A DNA stretch of 64,000 nt from Amoebophrya sp. A120. Its lineage: Eukaryota; Sar; Dinophyceae; Syndiniales; Amoebophryaceae. The position numbers and the translations under genes were made by a program. Location: contig CAJINV010000004.1 of NCBI GenBank assembly GCA_905178155.1, positions 1,047,536 through 1,111,535 of the forward strand, given 5' to 3'. Below, one piece after another: positions 23,301 through 34,666 of the stretch. Position 1 is the first letter of the stretch. Each line of letters starts with the position of its first letter. The notes beneath the pieces were generated by a model. It saw only the letters and a list, made by a program, of their open reading frames with translations. It did no database searches and was not told the DNA's origin.

Positions 23301-26300
23301 CTTTTGGTTCATCCGCGTGGCGTAGCAAACGGATGACTCGGTATTCCTGCTGGTGCAGTGGCGAGTCGTCACTACTTCCGATTTCAACCACTGCTGAACC
23401 GTACTTGTCGCGCAAATCGGGCCCCAGCTCCGACGATATCTGCAACACGAGTGACGCCAGACGATGCCGCATCTCGGCCCCATCCATCGCCCCCGCCACC
23501 CCGAGTGTGTACATCAGTTGCCGGCTCGGAAGAAGAATCTCATCGCTCTCGTCTAAAAAGGATCTTGTGCGCCGGTCGAAAATTTGACGGATACTGTGTA
23601 GAGAAGCGGCAGCCTTCGTACAGAAGTGGGAACTCTCCCTAGAACCACACTCCAGCGCTCTGTTTTCGAGGGAGAGGCGATATTCCGGAGTGGTAATCAC
23701 TACACCGCCGTCTTTGAGCAACTGTTTCAGGTCGGTTACCCAGTTCTCCGGCTTACTGAGTTCCAAGTCGCGTCGGAACAGAAAAGGAACAATCCGTCGG
23801 GACATCACGCCACCAAGCTGAAACTGCAACTCGCGGCCGTTCGTCAGAAAAAGCGATTGCAGTACCGTCACCATAGCCAGCTTCGCCTCCCTTCCGGCGG
23901 CGCTGCGACTGCCGACCGCAGCAACAACGAGCGGAATAATGACCGCAGTCTTGCCCTCGCCCATGTTGAGTTGCAGTAGTTTGTTAGTCGTGGTGTCCTC
24001 CACAAGACTTTTCGCTACGTCCGCCTGCGTCTGCCGTATACAGAGCGAGTTTTCCACTTCGTACGCCAGCCACTCGGGGTATTTGGCAATGTCCGCCTCA
24101 GAGAGACCCGTATTCTCCAGCTCCAGCTCCAACTGCCTGGCAATGACACTCCCCTTGAGAAACATCTGCAGACAGCGGCGAGCGCGCTGCAAGGACCGCA
24201 GAGCGACTGCGAAATTTACGACCAGTCGATGGATCCGTGGGTCGACCTGCGACATCTTCCCCGCGCTGAGCAGCGCATGCGCCTTTCCCAAGAAGCGCGC
24301 CAAAACTTCGGTTCGGCTGGTGTGTCGATGAGGTCCACAACGCAGTAGCACTTGAACCTTGGCGCAGTAGATGTCCACGCAGTCCTGGCACTCGCTCAGC
24401 TTGTCTTTGAGGTAGTTCAGGACAGCTCCACGGCTTCCAGGCTCGTACAGGCCACGGAAAGTAGACACCGCGTTCTCATAGTTGGCCGACGAAGAAGATG
24501 CAGAGTTCGTTACTTTCTTCTGTGCCAGGTCCCAGCTTTCGTGCAGTTCCTTCATGTAGAGGCTTCGCAACTCCTTGTACTGATCCCCATCAGAGGAAAT
24601 CACGCCGGACGTGTCTAGCAGCTGCAATCGTTGTTGAGCCACCGGAGCCTGTGCTGCCAGATCGAGCCTGCGCCGCTTGTTGGCACTACTATCAGATGAT
24701 GACAAAGCACCTACACGTGCGTCGGGACTGAAGGGAGCACCATTCGCTGGCAGCAGCGCAAGTACCTCAGCGAGAGTCGGTCCTTCCGGGGGCTGTGGAA
24801 GATTCGCTGGACGCGCCTTCGTGCCGAGGTTCTTCACGGACACCATCTGTCGAAAGTTGTGGGCTCGGGGCTTCTTCGCCAGCGAGCGATCTACCTCCAA
24901 AAGCAGCGAAAGCCCGCTTTCCGATGGGCAAGCGGGGTGGTTTGCGTCCGTATCCAGGGCGGCGAGGTTCGCCAAGCTCCTCCTTGCGGCGGCAGTCAGC
25001 TTTTCGGTGAAGAGTTGCAGCTTCTTTGCATTCCGCCAGTCGGTAAACTTCTCGTCAACCTTGGCAGAAAAAGTTTCCCAGTTGACAAACGTGTCGCGGT
25101 GCTCCTCGGATACAAGTGACTTGACATGTTTCGACGAAAAATCGTAGCCATTGTTGAACGCGTACCTGGCTACTTTTAAAACCTTGTCGGACGCTTTAGC
25201 GCAGGCATTTTCATGGGTCTGCTTCTTCGCCTTCCACGCATCGAGTGCAGCATAGTAACTCGCCCGACCCTGAGCTTGAAAATTATAGGAAGAAGCACTC
25301 GACTGCTGGTAGTAGGAAGCTACGTTGTAGTAGCTTGCCGGAGAAGGTTCACTTTGCCAAAACCGCCTGAGCCCCGCATTGCCGTCGAGTAGAGACTGCA
25401 GGGAAGTGCGATTCGGGGTGTTGCAGTCTCCGAGAAACTCGCTCTGGTACGGCTCCTCGTACTTTTTGTGATCGGGGGGCTTTGGCCATGCGAATCCACT
25501 AGCTGCGGTGAGCGAGACGAGGAGTAGAAACTCGTACTCCGGCGGGTCCTGCAGGTTCGCCAAAAGAACCGCAAAGGCCCCAAACTCATCCACTTTCGTC
25601 TCCGTACTTCGGGCAATGTCATACAATGGTAGGAATTGGTTTCGGTTGTCGCCAAAATCCTTGTGGAAGCGGTCAAGCACCTTTGCAAACTCGACCACGG
25701 AACCGGTTTTCAACTCGTTGTCAACCGCGACATGATTCGTAAGAATCTCGCGGTCGACGCGAGCGTTGAGACTTTCTAATCGGTCCGAGCCGCTTCCGCA
25801 CAGCAGGGAGCAAAAGTTCCACGTACTAGCTAGCTTCTTCAGCATGCTCGGGTTGCGAATATACTCCATCATCTCGTTCACACGAAGTTCGAATTTCTCA
25901 TCTTCATCCGGTTGCGAACGTGTATGTGTAAGCCTCGTAGAACTGGCGCAAACAGCAGCTTCGTCGACAGGTTTTGCTTTACCCCAACGGTCACCACTTG
26001 TCATGTTCGTACACAGCGTACGCAGGTACGCTGTACTGCAGTGATCTCCGTCTGACGCCGCGTAATTTTGTGTTCGCAGCAGCGCTCGAAAAGAAAGAGA
26101 TCCCATCCGCGGTGCGAGTTCGCCCTGTTCGGTATTTGGATCTTCAGTCTTATCACCAGCTAAGTAGAACTCCCTGCCGAGGCGCTTCAAATGCGAATCA
26201 CTAGCGATCGATTTTCGTCCTGCGCGCAGCAGTCCACTGTTGATGTGTTCCGCGACGTCATTTGCGTAAAAGCTGTACTCGTTGCGGGCGGCGAGCGGCT

Positions 26301-29300
26301 CCAAGCAAGACGTACTCAAATTGTTGTATTCAAAGTGCCCGTTGTCGGGGAAGGAGGCCCGATGCGGAGCAAGTGCTGCGATCTGCAGGAGCGTTTGCAA
26401 CTGCGCCAAGTGCTGCGCATCGCTATCTTTGGTTCCCTGCATGGAAGGGACGAGGTTTCCATCGACTCGGCCCGAGGAGAGAATCTTCATCGCCTGAACG
26501 TAGCCTGGAACTTCGAGGAAAGCATCCGGCGTCACGCCTGACGTGACAGCGTGCAAGTGCGCGAGGTACAAGCTGGCCATTTGCTCCTTCTGCGGATGTA
26601 GGTCCCGCAACTCCGGGCGCTTGACGTAGACGAAGACTTTTGGCTCTCGCAGGGACGAAAGGTCCACGTGGACAGCACCAGTCTTCCGGAAGGGCTTTAA
26701 ACTAATCGAGTTGGGCATCAAGAAAATATCCGGCAGTGCCTGCTTGTACTCGTGCGTCGGAGTAAGCACCAGTCCTGCACTCAGTCCATGGAGCGTTCCA
26801 AGATTCTGATCGGATGCCACAATGTAGTTCGGGTAGTCCGCGGCAAAAATTTCGACTTCCTTTTTTGTCTCCGCTCCTGCTACGACGATGTCCTGTTTCG
26901 GTCGTTTCTTCGATGATGTTTTGTGTGGGGTGGCTACATGCAGAACAGCTTTTGGCGAAACTGCAGCCTCGGTTTTAGTTGTTGCTGTGAAATCAAAGCG
27001 CAGTCCCTGAAGTTCCGGTAGCAGCACGACGGCCAGCGTCGAAGCGTCGACGCCACTGCCGGCATACGTGAACATGTGTGACAACGGTGTCAAACGGTAA
27101 AAAACCCCCTTGTGCAGCTCCTGCACACAGTCACTTTGAATGTCAAGTAACTCCCAGTCGCGCTTGACATCACGACAGTGCTTGGTCTTCAAGTCCAGGA
27201 TGTAGTCGGCAGAGTTGTCCTCGAACCCTTGGTCGAAGTACCGCACCGGCCGAAATCTGAGCTTCTTCTCAGACACCCAGTGACTGTACTTGCAGATCAT
27301 ATTCTTCGGAAAGTCCGCGCGCGTTGCTTCATCTTCATCCGTTAACTCGGCTTTCGTCGGAGGGTCCTCCTTATATGCGTATTTGTGGTCCGCGATGTGC
27401 TCTCCAAGCTCCCACGACATAATGCGCTCCTCCAAGCTTTCGTCTTCGGGAAGAAAGTCTTCATCGCAAAAGGCGCCGTCCGGGACGAGGGCCGCTCGAG
27501 TGCCTGCACGCTCCTCGATGATTATTGGCTCGCCTTCCGCAACCGTTGGTGTGGCGCTTTCCCGGAACAAGAAGTGCGATCCGTTGATTGCAGACCGCGT
27601 TTTGTACGTGCGTCCGTCGACAGGCTGTACCAGAAATGCTGCTTGGCCAAACAGCCTTTGGTAGGACCGGCTTGTCAAGATGGAAGATGGCAGCCGCCCG
27701 GATGGTTTTCCATTGACAAGGAAGCTACCACTGACGACGTTGAGCTGCAGTGTGGTCTTCTCAGCAGCTGATGCGCTTGCTTTCGCCGCTGTCGGTGCTC
27801 CTACATCGAACTCAAACCAGGGGGTAAGTCTCTCCGATACCCGACTGTCGGAATACCTAACGGAAGCACTCAGTGTGAGGTTCGTGCCATGCGCCGATCC
27901 AGACCAAAACGCCTTCAAAAAATACAGAATGATGCGTCCCCCATTTTCCGTCTCTAACATGTTACGCAGCGCTGGAAAAATCGCAAGAGCGGTCTTCTCG
28001 GCCAGAAGCGCATGTCTACCCAGCCATGGTTGGCTTTTCAGCGTTTCCGCGGAGCTGTTGTCGTGCATCGTTGCCCGGAAAAACAACCAGTCGACCGCCA
28101 CGGTCCTCGCCTTCATGGTGCTTATCTTTAGCGTGGTGTCGCATTCGAACTCTTCGGGGCAGAATGCACAGCAGGCGCCGCAAGAGACTGCCAAAATCTG
28201 GTTGCGAAGCTCCTGTCCTTGGTCGTCGTTGCAGGTGGTGCTAGCACGCTCCGTCAGCTTGTGAATCCAATCTTTCGCGATCAGGCGGCATTTCTGAAGC
28301 ACACGGAGGGCGATGTCGCAGATCGTGTGTTCGAAGACGGCTTTGCAAATCGATCCAACGACGAGCAGCACATTCTGTTTTTCCCAGTTGTCCTTGGCCG
28401 AGTCCAGCAGGTCGTCGCACTCCCGGACAAGCGCGGTCGAGAACGTTGTATCGGCCAACAGAGCAGTAGCTTCACGGAAGTACAAAGTGTCTTTCAAGAC
28501 GGGGCTGTCATCTTCTGGGATCACAGCTGCACCCAAATTTGGGTGCGCGCAGTAGAAGTTACGCATGGACTGCATCAGCGCCGACTTGTCCTTTGCAACA
28601 TCACTTTCCGACAAAAGCGGCGGACAGACCTGCCAGAGCGCTGCGACGACGAGCAGATAGACGTCTTGGTTGTTCCAGTCGAGCGCACGCTGCTCCAGGG
28701 CGGAAAGTAAACGCGCCAGCTGGAGATTGTGCCCAGCCCGCAGAACTCCGTAAGTCACGTATTCACGGAGCTCCACACTCTCCGCCACCGTCGCCCCGGC
28801 CGAAGCCTCGCTTTGCGACGCGATCACCGCGTTCTCCTTATGGTCTGTCTTCATGAGGAAGGTCTGTCGCGCGTTTTCGTACCTTTCAGTCGCCTCAGGA
28901 AGCGTGCTGTCGGTCATCTGCTGCTCATGCATCATTGTCCAGTTCCATTGTTCCACAGCCCTCAGCTTCCGCCACCCGTTACAAGTTTGAGGAACACTGC
29001 TCAGCGCCACACGGACCCCCAACGTTGCATTGCTTTTGTTCGCCACGACGAAACAGGCATCGCCAGCGGTGCAATGGAGAGCGCCGCGCCCGCTTGGGAG
29101 CGGGTGTGTCGTACCCAGGCACGGCCGGTCGCGCGCGTGCTCCGGTTTGTCGTCTTCCGGCCAGACGGTCCACGAGGACGTGTACGCCGTGATGCCGCCC
29201 CGACTGCCGAAAACAGACCGAGCAAAATGGAAAAGCGCCTGCTCCAGTATGCCGATTTCCTCGGGCTTGTGCTTCTGGTACATGATCGCGTTGCGTTTTG

Positions 29301-31784
29301 TCTCGCTGTCTGGTAAGTCTCGCACGTGCGGGAACAAGGTGACGCTTCTCATCTGCTTCCTTAGCCGGCAGTAGGTGCATCCGTCGTGCACCGTTCCACA
29401 CAGTCGGTTTATCATACGTAAGCGATCTGCAGCAGCGTTGCCGTAGTACGTGGTGCCATAGCTGTAGGAATAGCTATTCAGAGGGTATCTCCGGTTCGCG
29501 TCTGCAGTATGCAAAGAAGAACAGGTACATGTGTGCCTGTCCCTCTGGCGCTGCAACTCGTCGTGTCGCTTGCGCTCGGATCGCAATTCCTCCAGTTTTT
29601 CCTTCTCAGCGAGCTTGCACCGACCGAGTCTTTCTTTCTTCTTTTCCTGAATCGCTTCGTCTTGTTCCGCAAACCGCACCGCGAGGCTTCGCGGTCCCTG
29701 CTCGCCCGCGACGCCGAAAGGATCCTGGCTTCCTTTTCTCCGCTGCCTCAAGTACGTTTCCACCCTGATCAGGTGCTCGCGATATTCCCTTGAGTCGAGG
29801 TAGAGATCGTGTAGGAACTTAGGAGGAATTTTCAACGGGTGCTCAAGTAAAATCTCGTGCTCTTCGCAGGCTTTCAGGTCCAACAGGAGCAGCATCGTGA
29901 ACGCCGTCAGAATCCCTTCACTTTTCGCCCGAAAGCAGGTCGCGTAGCAGGCAGTGCTGCGTCCGAGGTACAGCTTGTAGAGATCCAACAAGGCCTGCAT
30001 AGAGAAACGCGTGTTCTTCCGACAGAATGACGCTATCGACCACTGCTCCACATCGTACAAGATTGCTACGGAACGTTGCCAATCGAGATTCGGTTTCGGT
30101 GAATCCTGAAGCAGGTCGTACAATTCCTGCACGTCGGTAGCCTTGAACACCATCTCCTTCGTCCACTTCTCCTCGGCGCCGCGAAACCGCGGCTCCAAAA
30201 CCTGCGAGGACACTGTGGTGGACTGCCCCGGGTTCGTTTTCAGCTCCTGCAGGAGTCGATCTATCGTCGCCTGCGAATAGAACAACTCATGCTTCCGCGC
30301 GGAATCCGCTGTTGCTTTATTCAAGCCCGTGAAGTCTACCTTCGGCACTAATGCCATGCGCCGCTTGTCTTCGAACACCGTGACAAATTTGTTTTCCGTG
30401 TCTAGGACGCGGCGAACGCACTTGCTCGTCTCTGCAATCATCTTCTTGCACGAATTCGCGACGCCGACGGTACACCGGTTCTCCAGCTTCCACTGTCGCC
30501 GTTCGATCTTTAGAGCTGCCTCCCGGAAGCTGCTGAGACAGAGGACTCGGCGACTGGACTTCAGAATTGCGTTTGCTCGGGCGATGTTCTTCTGGAGACA
30601 ATCTGCCAAGACAATCTGAATGATGCACTTGTACACACAAATTCCGTCGGTGTCAATCGTACTCGGCTCAGAGTCAGTTCCTTCCCCGCTTTTTTCCTTC
30701 GCAGCTAGTGAGGAAGATGCGGCTGCACTGGCTTTCTTTTGGCTGCACGTGTTCACAGCCGCGAAGCAAGCGAAGGAGCGGAACGCTGCCCACGCTGGCG
30801 AACGTCGCCAGTAGTCCTCTGTCTTGGTGGACTCCTTGCGGACCTGGTCGCGGACCTTCTTGAAGGTTGTCAAGGGCTGAGTGGCGTCGGTAACGTCCTC
30901 GCTTCTCGGGATCAGGCGCATCAGCACTTCGTGGCAGTACCTACTGGACGTGTACCTGTAAGCTGGTCCCCGCTTCCCCTGAGGTGCGACGGAGATGTAA
31001 CTCTGGTGGTTCTGGTTGTTCGCGATTTCGCTCAGCAATTTCCAGAATGCGTCCGACTGCAGCATGCTCCAGGGACATGTGATCGCCCGCTCTGGGATGG
31101 GCTGTAGTTCACATATCGCAAATGAACATCACGTTGACGGCGCATCGCATAAAATTTCAGTTCAGTTCTTTCATACATAATATGCCAGAAAATAGAAAAA
31201 AGAAAAATTCCTGTCTGTCGTACCTGAACAAGATTGTCGCTTTCCATGACGTGCGCCACGCAATGCTGTACGGTCCAGCAACTCAACACTGCGACGTCCT
31301 TCGGCTTTTTCTGGACTGTCAGTATCGCGTTTTGACATTCGAGCCAAATTCCGACGATGTCGCCGTTATTCACCGCCTTTGATTCCAGTTGTTTTTTGAT
31401 CGTAGAATAGGAGACTCCGTTTGCATGTAGATCGATAAACTTTCGCACCGCTTTCAGCACCGATCGGCACCCCTCTTCAGATGTAGTTCCACCTTTGCTA
31501 GCCAACTTGAAAACATCCGTTGCTGTGCCGTCGCCACTGAAGCAGTGTTTTGAAAGCTTCTGAAGAAATTCAAACACATGCTTCTCCTCGTCAGGCACAG
31601 GCTTTGTTGGCAACACGTTCGGCAGGAAGATTGTTGGGAACGACACTTCCTCACTCGAAGCGCCAACATCTCCCTCCGATTGATCCTTGTCGCTGTGGCC
31701 GGAGCCATCAAACGATTCGAAATCGCTTTCCCTTTCGGCCAGTTTCGGCCGTTTGTTGCTCCTCATGCTTTTGCTGTTCTTCAT
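20389..31784 (-). CDS. giant DUF3638/DUF3645-type ATPase, about 3757 aa
   Basis: Exon 1 31224-31784 and exon 2 20389-31101 joined by a GT-AG intron give 3758 codons including the stop. A Walker-A-like loop NMGEGKTAVIIPL lies at about residue 2566, preceded by LLQL as in the DUF3638 family. It is followed by an acidic DESDEI motif at about residue 2702 and a second block (VVFFDEIHDI) at about 3133 in the DUF3645-like part. These proteins are very large in fungi and protists and combine a helicase/SecA-like ATPase core with long helical arms; UniProt often labels them ubiquitinyl hydrolases, but I see no clear protease triad. The start at 31784 (MKNSKSMRSNKRPKL, a likely nuclear signal) is preferred over an upstream in-frame ATG in less protein-like sequence. 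A 10.7-kb exon without any introner is striking here. Confidence 0.85.
31102..31223 (-). other. GT-AG intron of the giant ATPase gene
   Basis: Minus strand CAG|GTACGA donor at 31223 and CTACAG|CCC acceptor at 31102; 122 bp, phase 0; joins NLVQ to PIPERA. No inverted termini. Confidence 0.75.
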
Positions 31785-32407
31785 CTTGGTGATTTCTTTA
31801 CATTCTTCTCCTTGATGGTTGTAGAAAGAGAAACAGTAATTGAGACATTCTACTGAAACCTCTGTGTAGGAACGACATTGTATTTCAAATTTCTCAGCGT
31901 TGAAAGAATCACGTGTCAACGAAAAAGGTCCACTCCAACATTCCCGTACCATGGCACCGAGAATCCCAACGAATAGAAGATACTGGGAGTTGTTGTACTT
32001 ATGTATGATCGGTCTTCCGGACATGAGCGACAGACAAAAACGACGATCGAAAGAACGACTCAAAAATTCTCCCCGGACAAAATGAAAATTCTAAATCTTT
32101 GTCAAGAATGTATGACTTTTCTTCATTTGCGTAGTATCTCTTCTTGTCAACTCGGAGTCCGAAACCCGTCGAAGTCCGAGACAGCAGATGCAAAAGAAAA
32201 GAACGCGTTGCCTAAAATTCAACTGTGAGCAACTAAGGACAAAAACCGACTCAATTGAGCGATTCGTGGGCAACATCGGTTCTATTCTTGGCCACGTCAG
32301 ACAGTGTGCGCTGAAGCTATATTCTCGTTAGAAAAACTGGTCCTGCACTACCAACTTGGCTGTGGAGTGGAAGTGGGTGTCAGAGATTGCATCCATGCAT
32401 GGTCATT
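31785..32407. other. intergenic region and 5' leader
   Basis: About 0.6 kb between the giant ATPase start and the stop of the next minus-strand gene. The ATPase frame is open to 32063 but reads unlike coding sequence. Nothing else recognised. Confidence 0.45.
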
Positions 32408-34480
32408 TCACACAATCCGTGCCGGATCCTTCCGCGGGCTGTGTGTCACAATAAAGTTGCTGTTGATAAACCTCCGCAGCGTTGCATTTTCCTGCCGCAA
32501 TAAATTGACCGCTTTCCGCAACGTCCGTGCCTCCTCCACCGCTTTAGGCGCAACCCACGACATCGGCGGCTCCAGCTGGATATGCATCACAACAGTATCG
32601 CACCTCTAGGTTCAAACTGCAAGAAGACCATCTTTTTTTCAACGAACAAAAATGGTGTTTGTCATGCAGGTATTCAATTTATTTGCCTGACAACTACAAT
32701 TCATACGACTAGTACGTTACTTTTGCAAAGGATACTGGATCGGGGGTCTGGTCGAAGGAGGGGGATTCATCGCGGGGTAGGCCAGTTTCGCGTTGTATCC
32801 CGCCGTATCAAGTGCAAAAATGTCTGGGTCTGGAAGAATGCAAGTTTTTCATGCTTGTCTCAAATGGCTCTTGAATTTGTCATGCACATTACCCAAGGAC
32901 CCCTCTTTTCTGTCATGCAGAAACGCAGTTTGTCATGCAGAATAGGCAACACCTAAAAGCTCAGAAACTTGTCATGCTGAGGCAGCACTTGTGGCCTCCT
33001 CATGATACGCCACCCAGCATCACATCGGAGGTCTAAGGGCAGTCCGTCCCTGTGCCTTTTCTAGGCCTACTAAAACCAATAAATCGCGACTACGTAGTCA
33101 CTACTGAAAAGCTAAATTGGAAAACTTAGTATGGCTACTTATACGTAAGCGCTAGTAAATAGGTATGCGATCAAAAAAGGTTTTGGCATCGCATAATTGT
33201 TGCCACCACAACAAGTGCGAATGACACCCAGCATCACAAGTTTCCGGACCCAGACACTTTTGCATTTGATACGCCGGTCCCGCGCCCGGGGGCGAGCCGC
33301 TGCCCCGCCACTGGTTTTTCTTCGCTGTGTACGAAGCCAAATAGCTGTTTTTCCGCTTTTGGCGCGCAGGACTGCGAGAGCGGCCGTTGTTTGTAGTTCC
33401 ACTGCTCCTTCTTGGGCTGGATTGGGAAAAGCTGGACCGTCGCTGCGGACTTCGGCCAGAGGACCCCCGGCGACCCGCGCCTGGCGAGGACGTGACACTC
33501 CGTCCCGGGCTGGTGATCCTCGATCCAGGTGCCTTGTAGTCGTACTTCGGGATCCCTCTACGCTGGAACGTGGTCTCGCCGGTAAGATGCTTTTTGGGGT
33601 CCACTATCAACTGCAAATATGTCTGAGTCTGCAAGGAAGCGAACTTGTGATGCTGCATTTGGATGTCTAAAAAATTTGTGTTGCATGAGCAGCAAAAGGA
33701 TTCTATTTTTTGCTACGCAGAGACGGTATTTGTCATGCGCAATAGGCATCAAGAAGGCCTCAAAAAACCTGTGATGCTAGGGCATGTATCACAGACATCA
33801 TAGCTCGTGCAAAACGTGCATGACAAGTCTCAGAATCTTCCATACCCAGACATATTTGCATTTGATATCCACGCTTGCGGGCCGGGAGTACGCTTTCGAC
33901 TTCGTGATTTGCTCGGGTTCCGCGGTTATCAAATGTAAAAATGTCTGGGTCTGGAAGATTCTGAGACTTGTCATGCATATTTTCCATGACCCATGATGTC
34001 TGTGATGCATGCCTTAGCATCACAGATTTTTTGAGGGCTTCGCGATGCCTTTTCCGCATGACAAATGCCCTCTCCGCGTAGCAAAAATTGCACCCCCTTT
34101 GCTGCTCATGCAATGCAGATTTTTCTGGAATCCAAATTCAGCATCACAAGTTGCATTCTTCCAGACCCAGACACTTTTACATTTGATAGCGGTCTGCGGA
34201 GAGACGACGCGTTTCAACACGGTCACCGGCGCGGTTTGTCTGCGGAACACGCTGCTCAGGTCCAGCTTCTTGCTGTTACCTGTGCAAAGTGGAATTGATT
34301 ATTTGCATGGTTCGGCGTTGTGGTAGTGTCTACTTTCCTCTCGTGGTGGAAAAGTTCCGTTGCTCTGTGGAGATGGCTTGTTCACTTCGTCACCAATTTG
34401 TCTCTAACACAAATACCATCGAAATAAACACGTTGACAAGGAAGCTCAAGTACCGTACCTGCCTGCGAAACGCTGCTCAT
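32408..34480 (-). CDS. 242-aa Arg/Ser-rich coiled-coil protein, four introners
   Basis: Exons 34459-34480, 34189-34279, 33868-33926, 33272-33604, 32735-32805 and 32408-32580. One GT-AG intron plus four introners (A10, A9, A8, C3), each removed with one 5-bp repeat, leave 729 nt (242 aa plus stop). The first exon holds only seven codons and one base. The N-terminal half is basic and Ser-rich (SRPASVD, SPGRSV, SSPRRSSG), suggesting disorder. The C-terminal 50 residues form a Leu-heptad helix (ARTLRKAVNLLRQENATLRR). About 1.1 kb of the 2.07-kb gene is introner. No family recognised. Confidence 0.85.
32581..32734. mobile_element. introner, family C (C3)
   Basis: Left TATGCATCACAACAGTATCG, right ACGTTACTTTTGCAAAGGATA. 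Exact repeat ctgga (32576-32580, 32735-32739). Removal joins RPPIQ to LEPPMS in frame. Confidence 0.94.
32806..33271. mobile_element. introner, family A, with nested insertion (A8)
   Basis: Termini TATCAAGTGCAAAAATGTCT and near-complement ending TGCATTTGATA. Exact repeat cgccg (32801-32805, 33272-33276). At 466 bp it is about 200 bp longer than its relatives because of a nested insertion at 33025-33224. Removal joins GAGPA to GYNAK in frame. Confidence 0.94.
33025..33224. mobile_element. 200-bp insertion inside introner A8
   Basis: Flanked by a 14-bp direct repeat CACCCAGCATCACA (33011-33024 and 33225-33238) that occurs once in the related copies A3 and A7. No inverted termini or poly-A tail were seen, so its class is unknown. 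Confidence 0.75.
33605..33867. mobile_element. introner, family A (A9)
   Basis: Left TATCAACTGCAAATATGTCT, right near-complement ending TGCATTTGATA. Exact repeat tccac (33600-33604, 33868-33872). Removal joins RPASVD to PKKHL in frame. Confidence 0.95.
33927..34188. mobile_element. introner, family A (A10)
   Basis: Termini TATCAAATGTAAAAATGTCT and near-complement ending ACATTTGATA. Exact repeat gcggt (33922-33926, 34189-34193). Interior is close to A2 and A9. Removal joins SPQTA to EPEQIT in frame. Confidence 0.95.
34280..34458 (-). other. GT-AG intron
   Basis: Minus strand GGCAG|GTACGG donor at 34458 and TGCACAG|GT acceptor at 34280; 179 bp, phase 1. Joins MSSVSQA to GNSKKLDL and supplies the only ATG of the 32408-34480 gene. 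Confidence 0.75.
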
Positions 34481-34666
34481 TTCCGCAGCAAGGTTGGACC
34501 GCTGTCGAGCCCGCGCTTCGTGCTTCTGTTGCGCTATTCTCACGTTTCGCGCTGCAATGTCGCGGTTTCCTGAAGCAGATATTAGGTTTTTAAAACGTAG
34601 TTTTGCTACACGGGATAAATTTAAATGTCAACACATCAAATGAGAGAAACAGTAAGTAACAACAAA

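Noticed and set aside
20396-30814. Numerous plus-strand open frames of 60-195 codons across 20-31 kb
   Set aside because: They lie antisense to the giant ATPase exon and have no independent support.
3240-34260. Many short open frames containing peptides like KCKNVWVWK or NVKMSGSG on both strands
   Set aside because: They are translations of the family-A introner termini (TGCAAAAATGTCTGGGTCTGG and complement), not genes.
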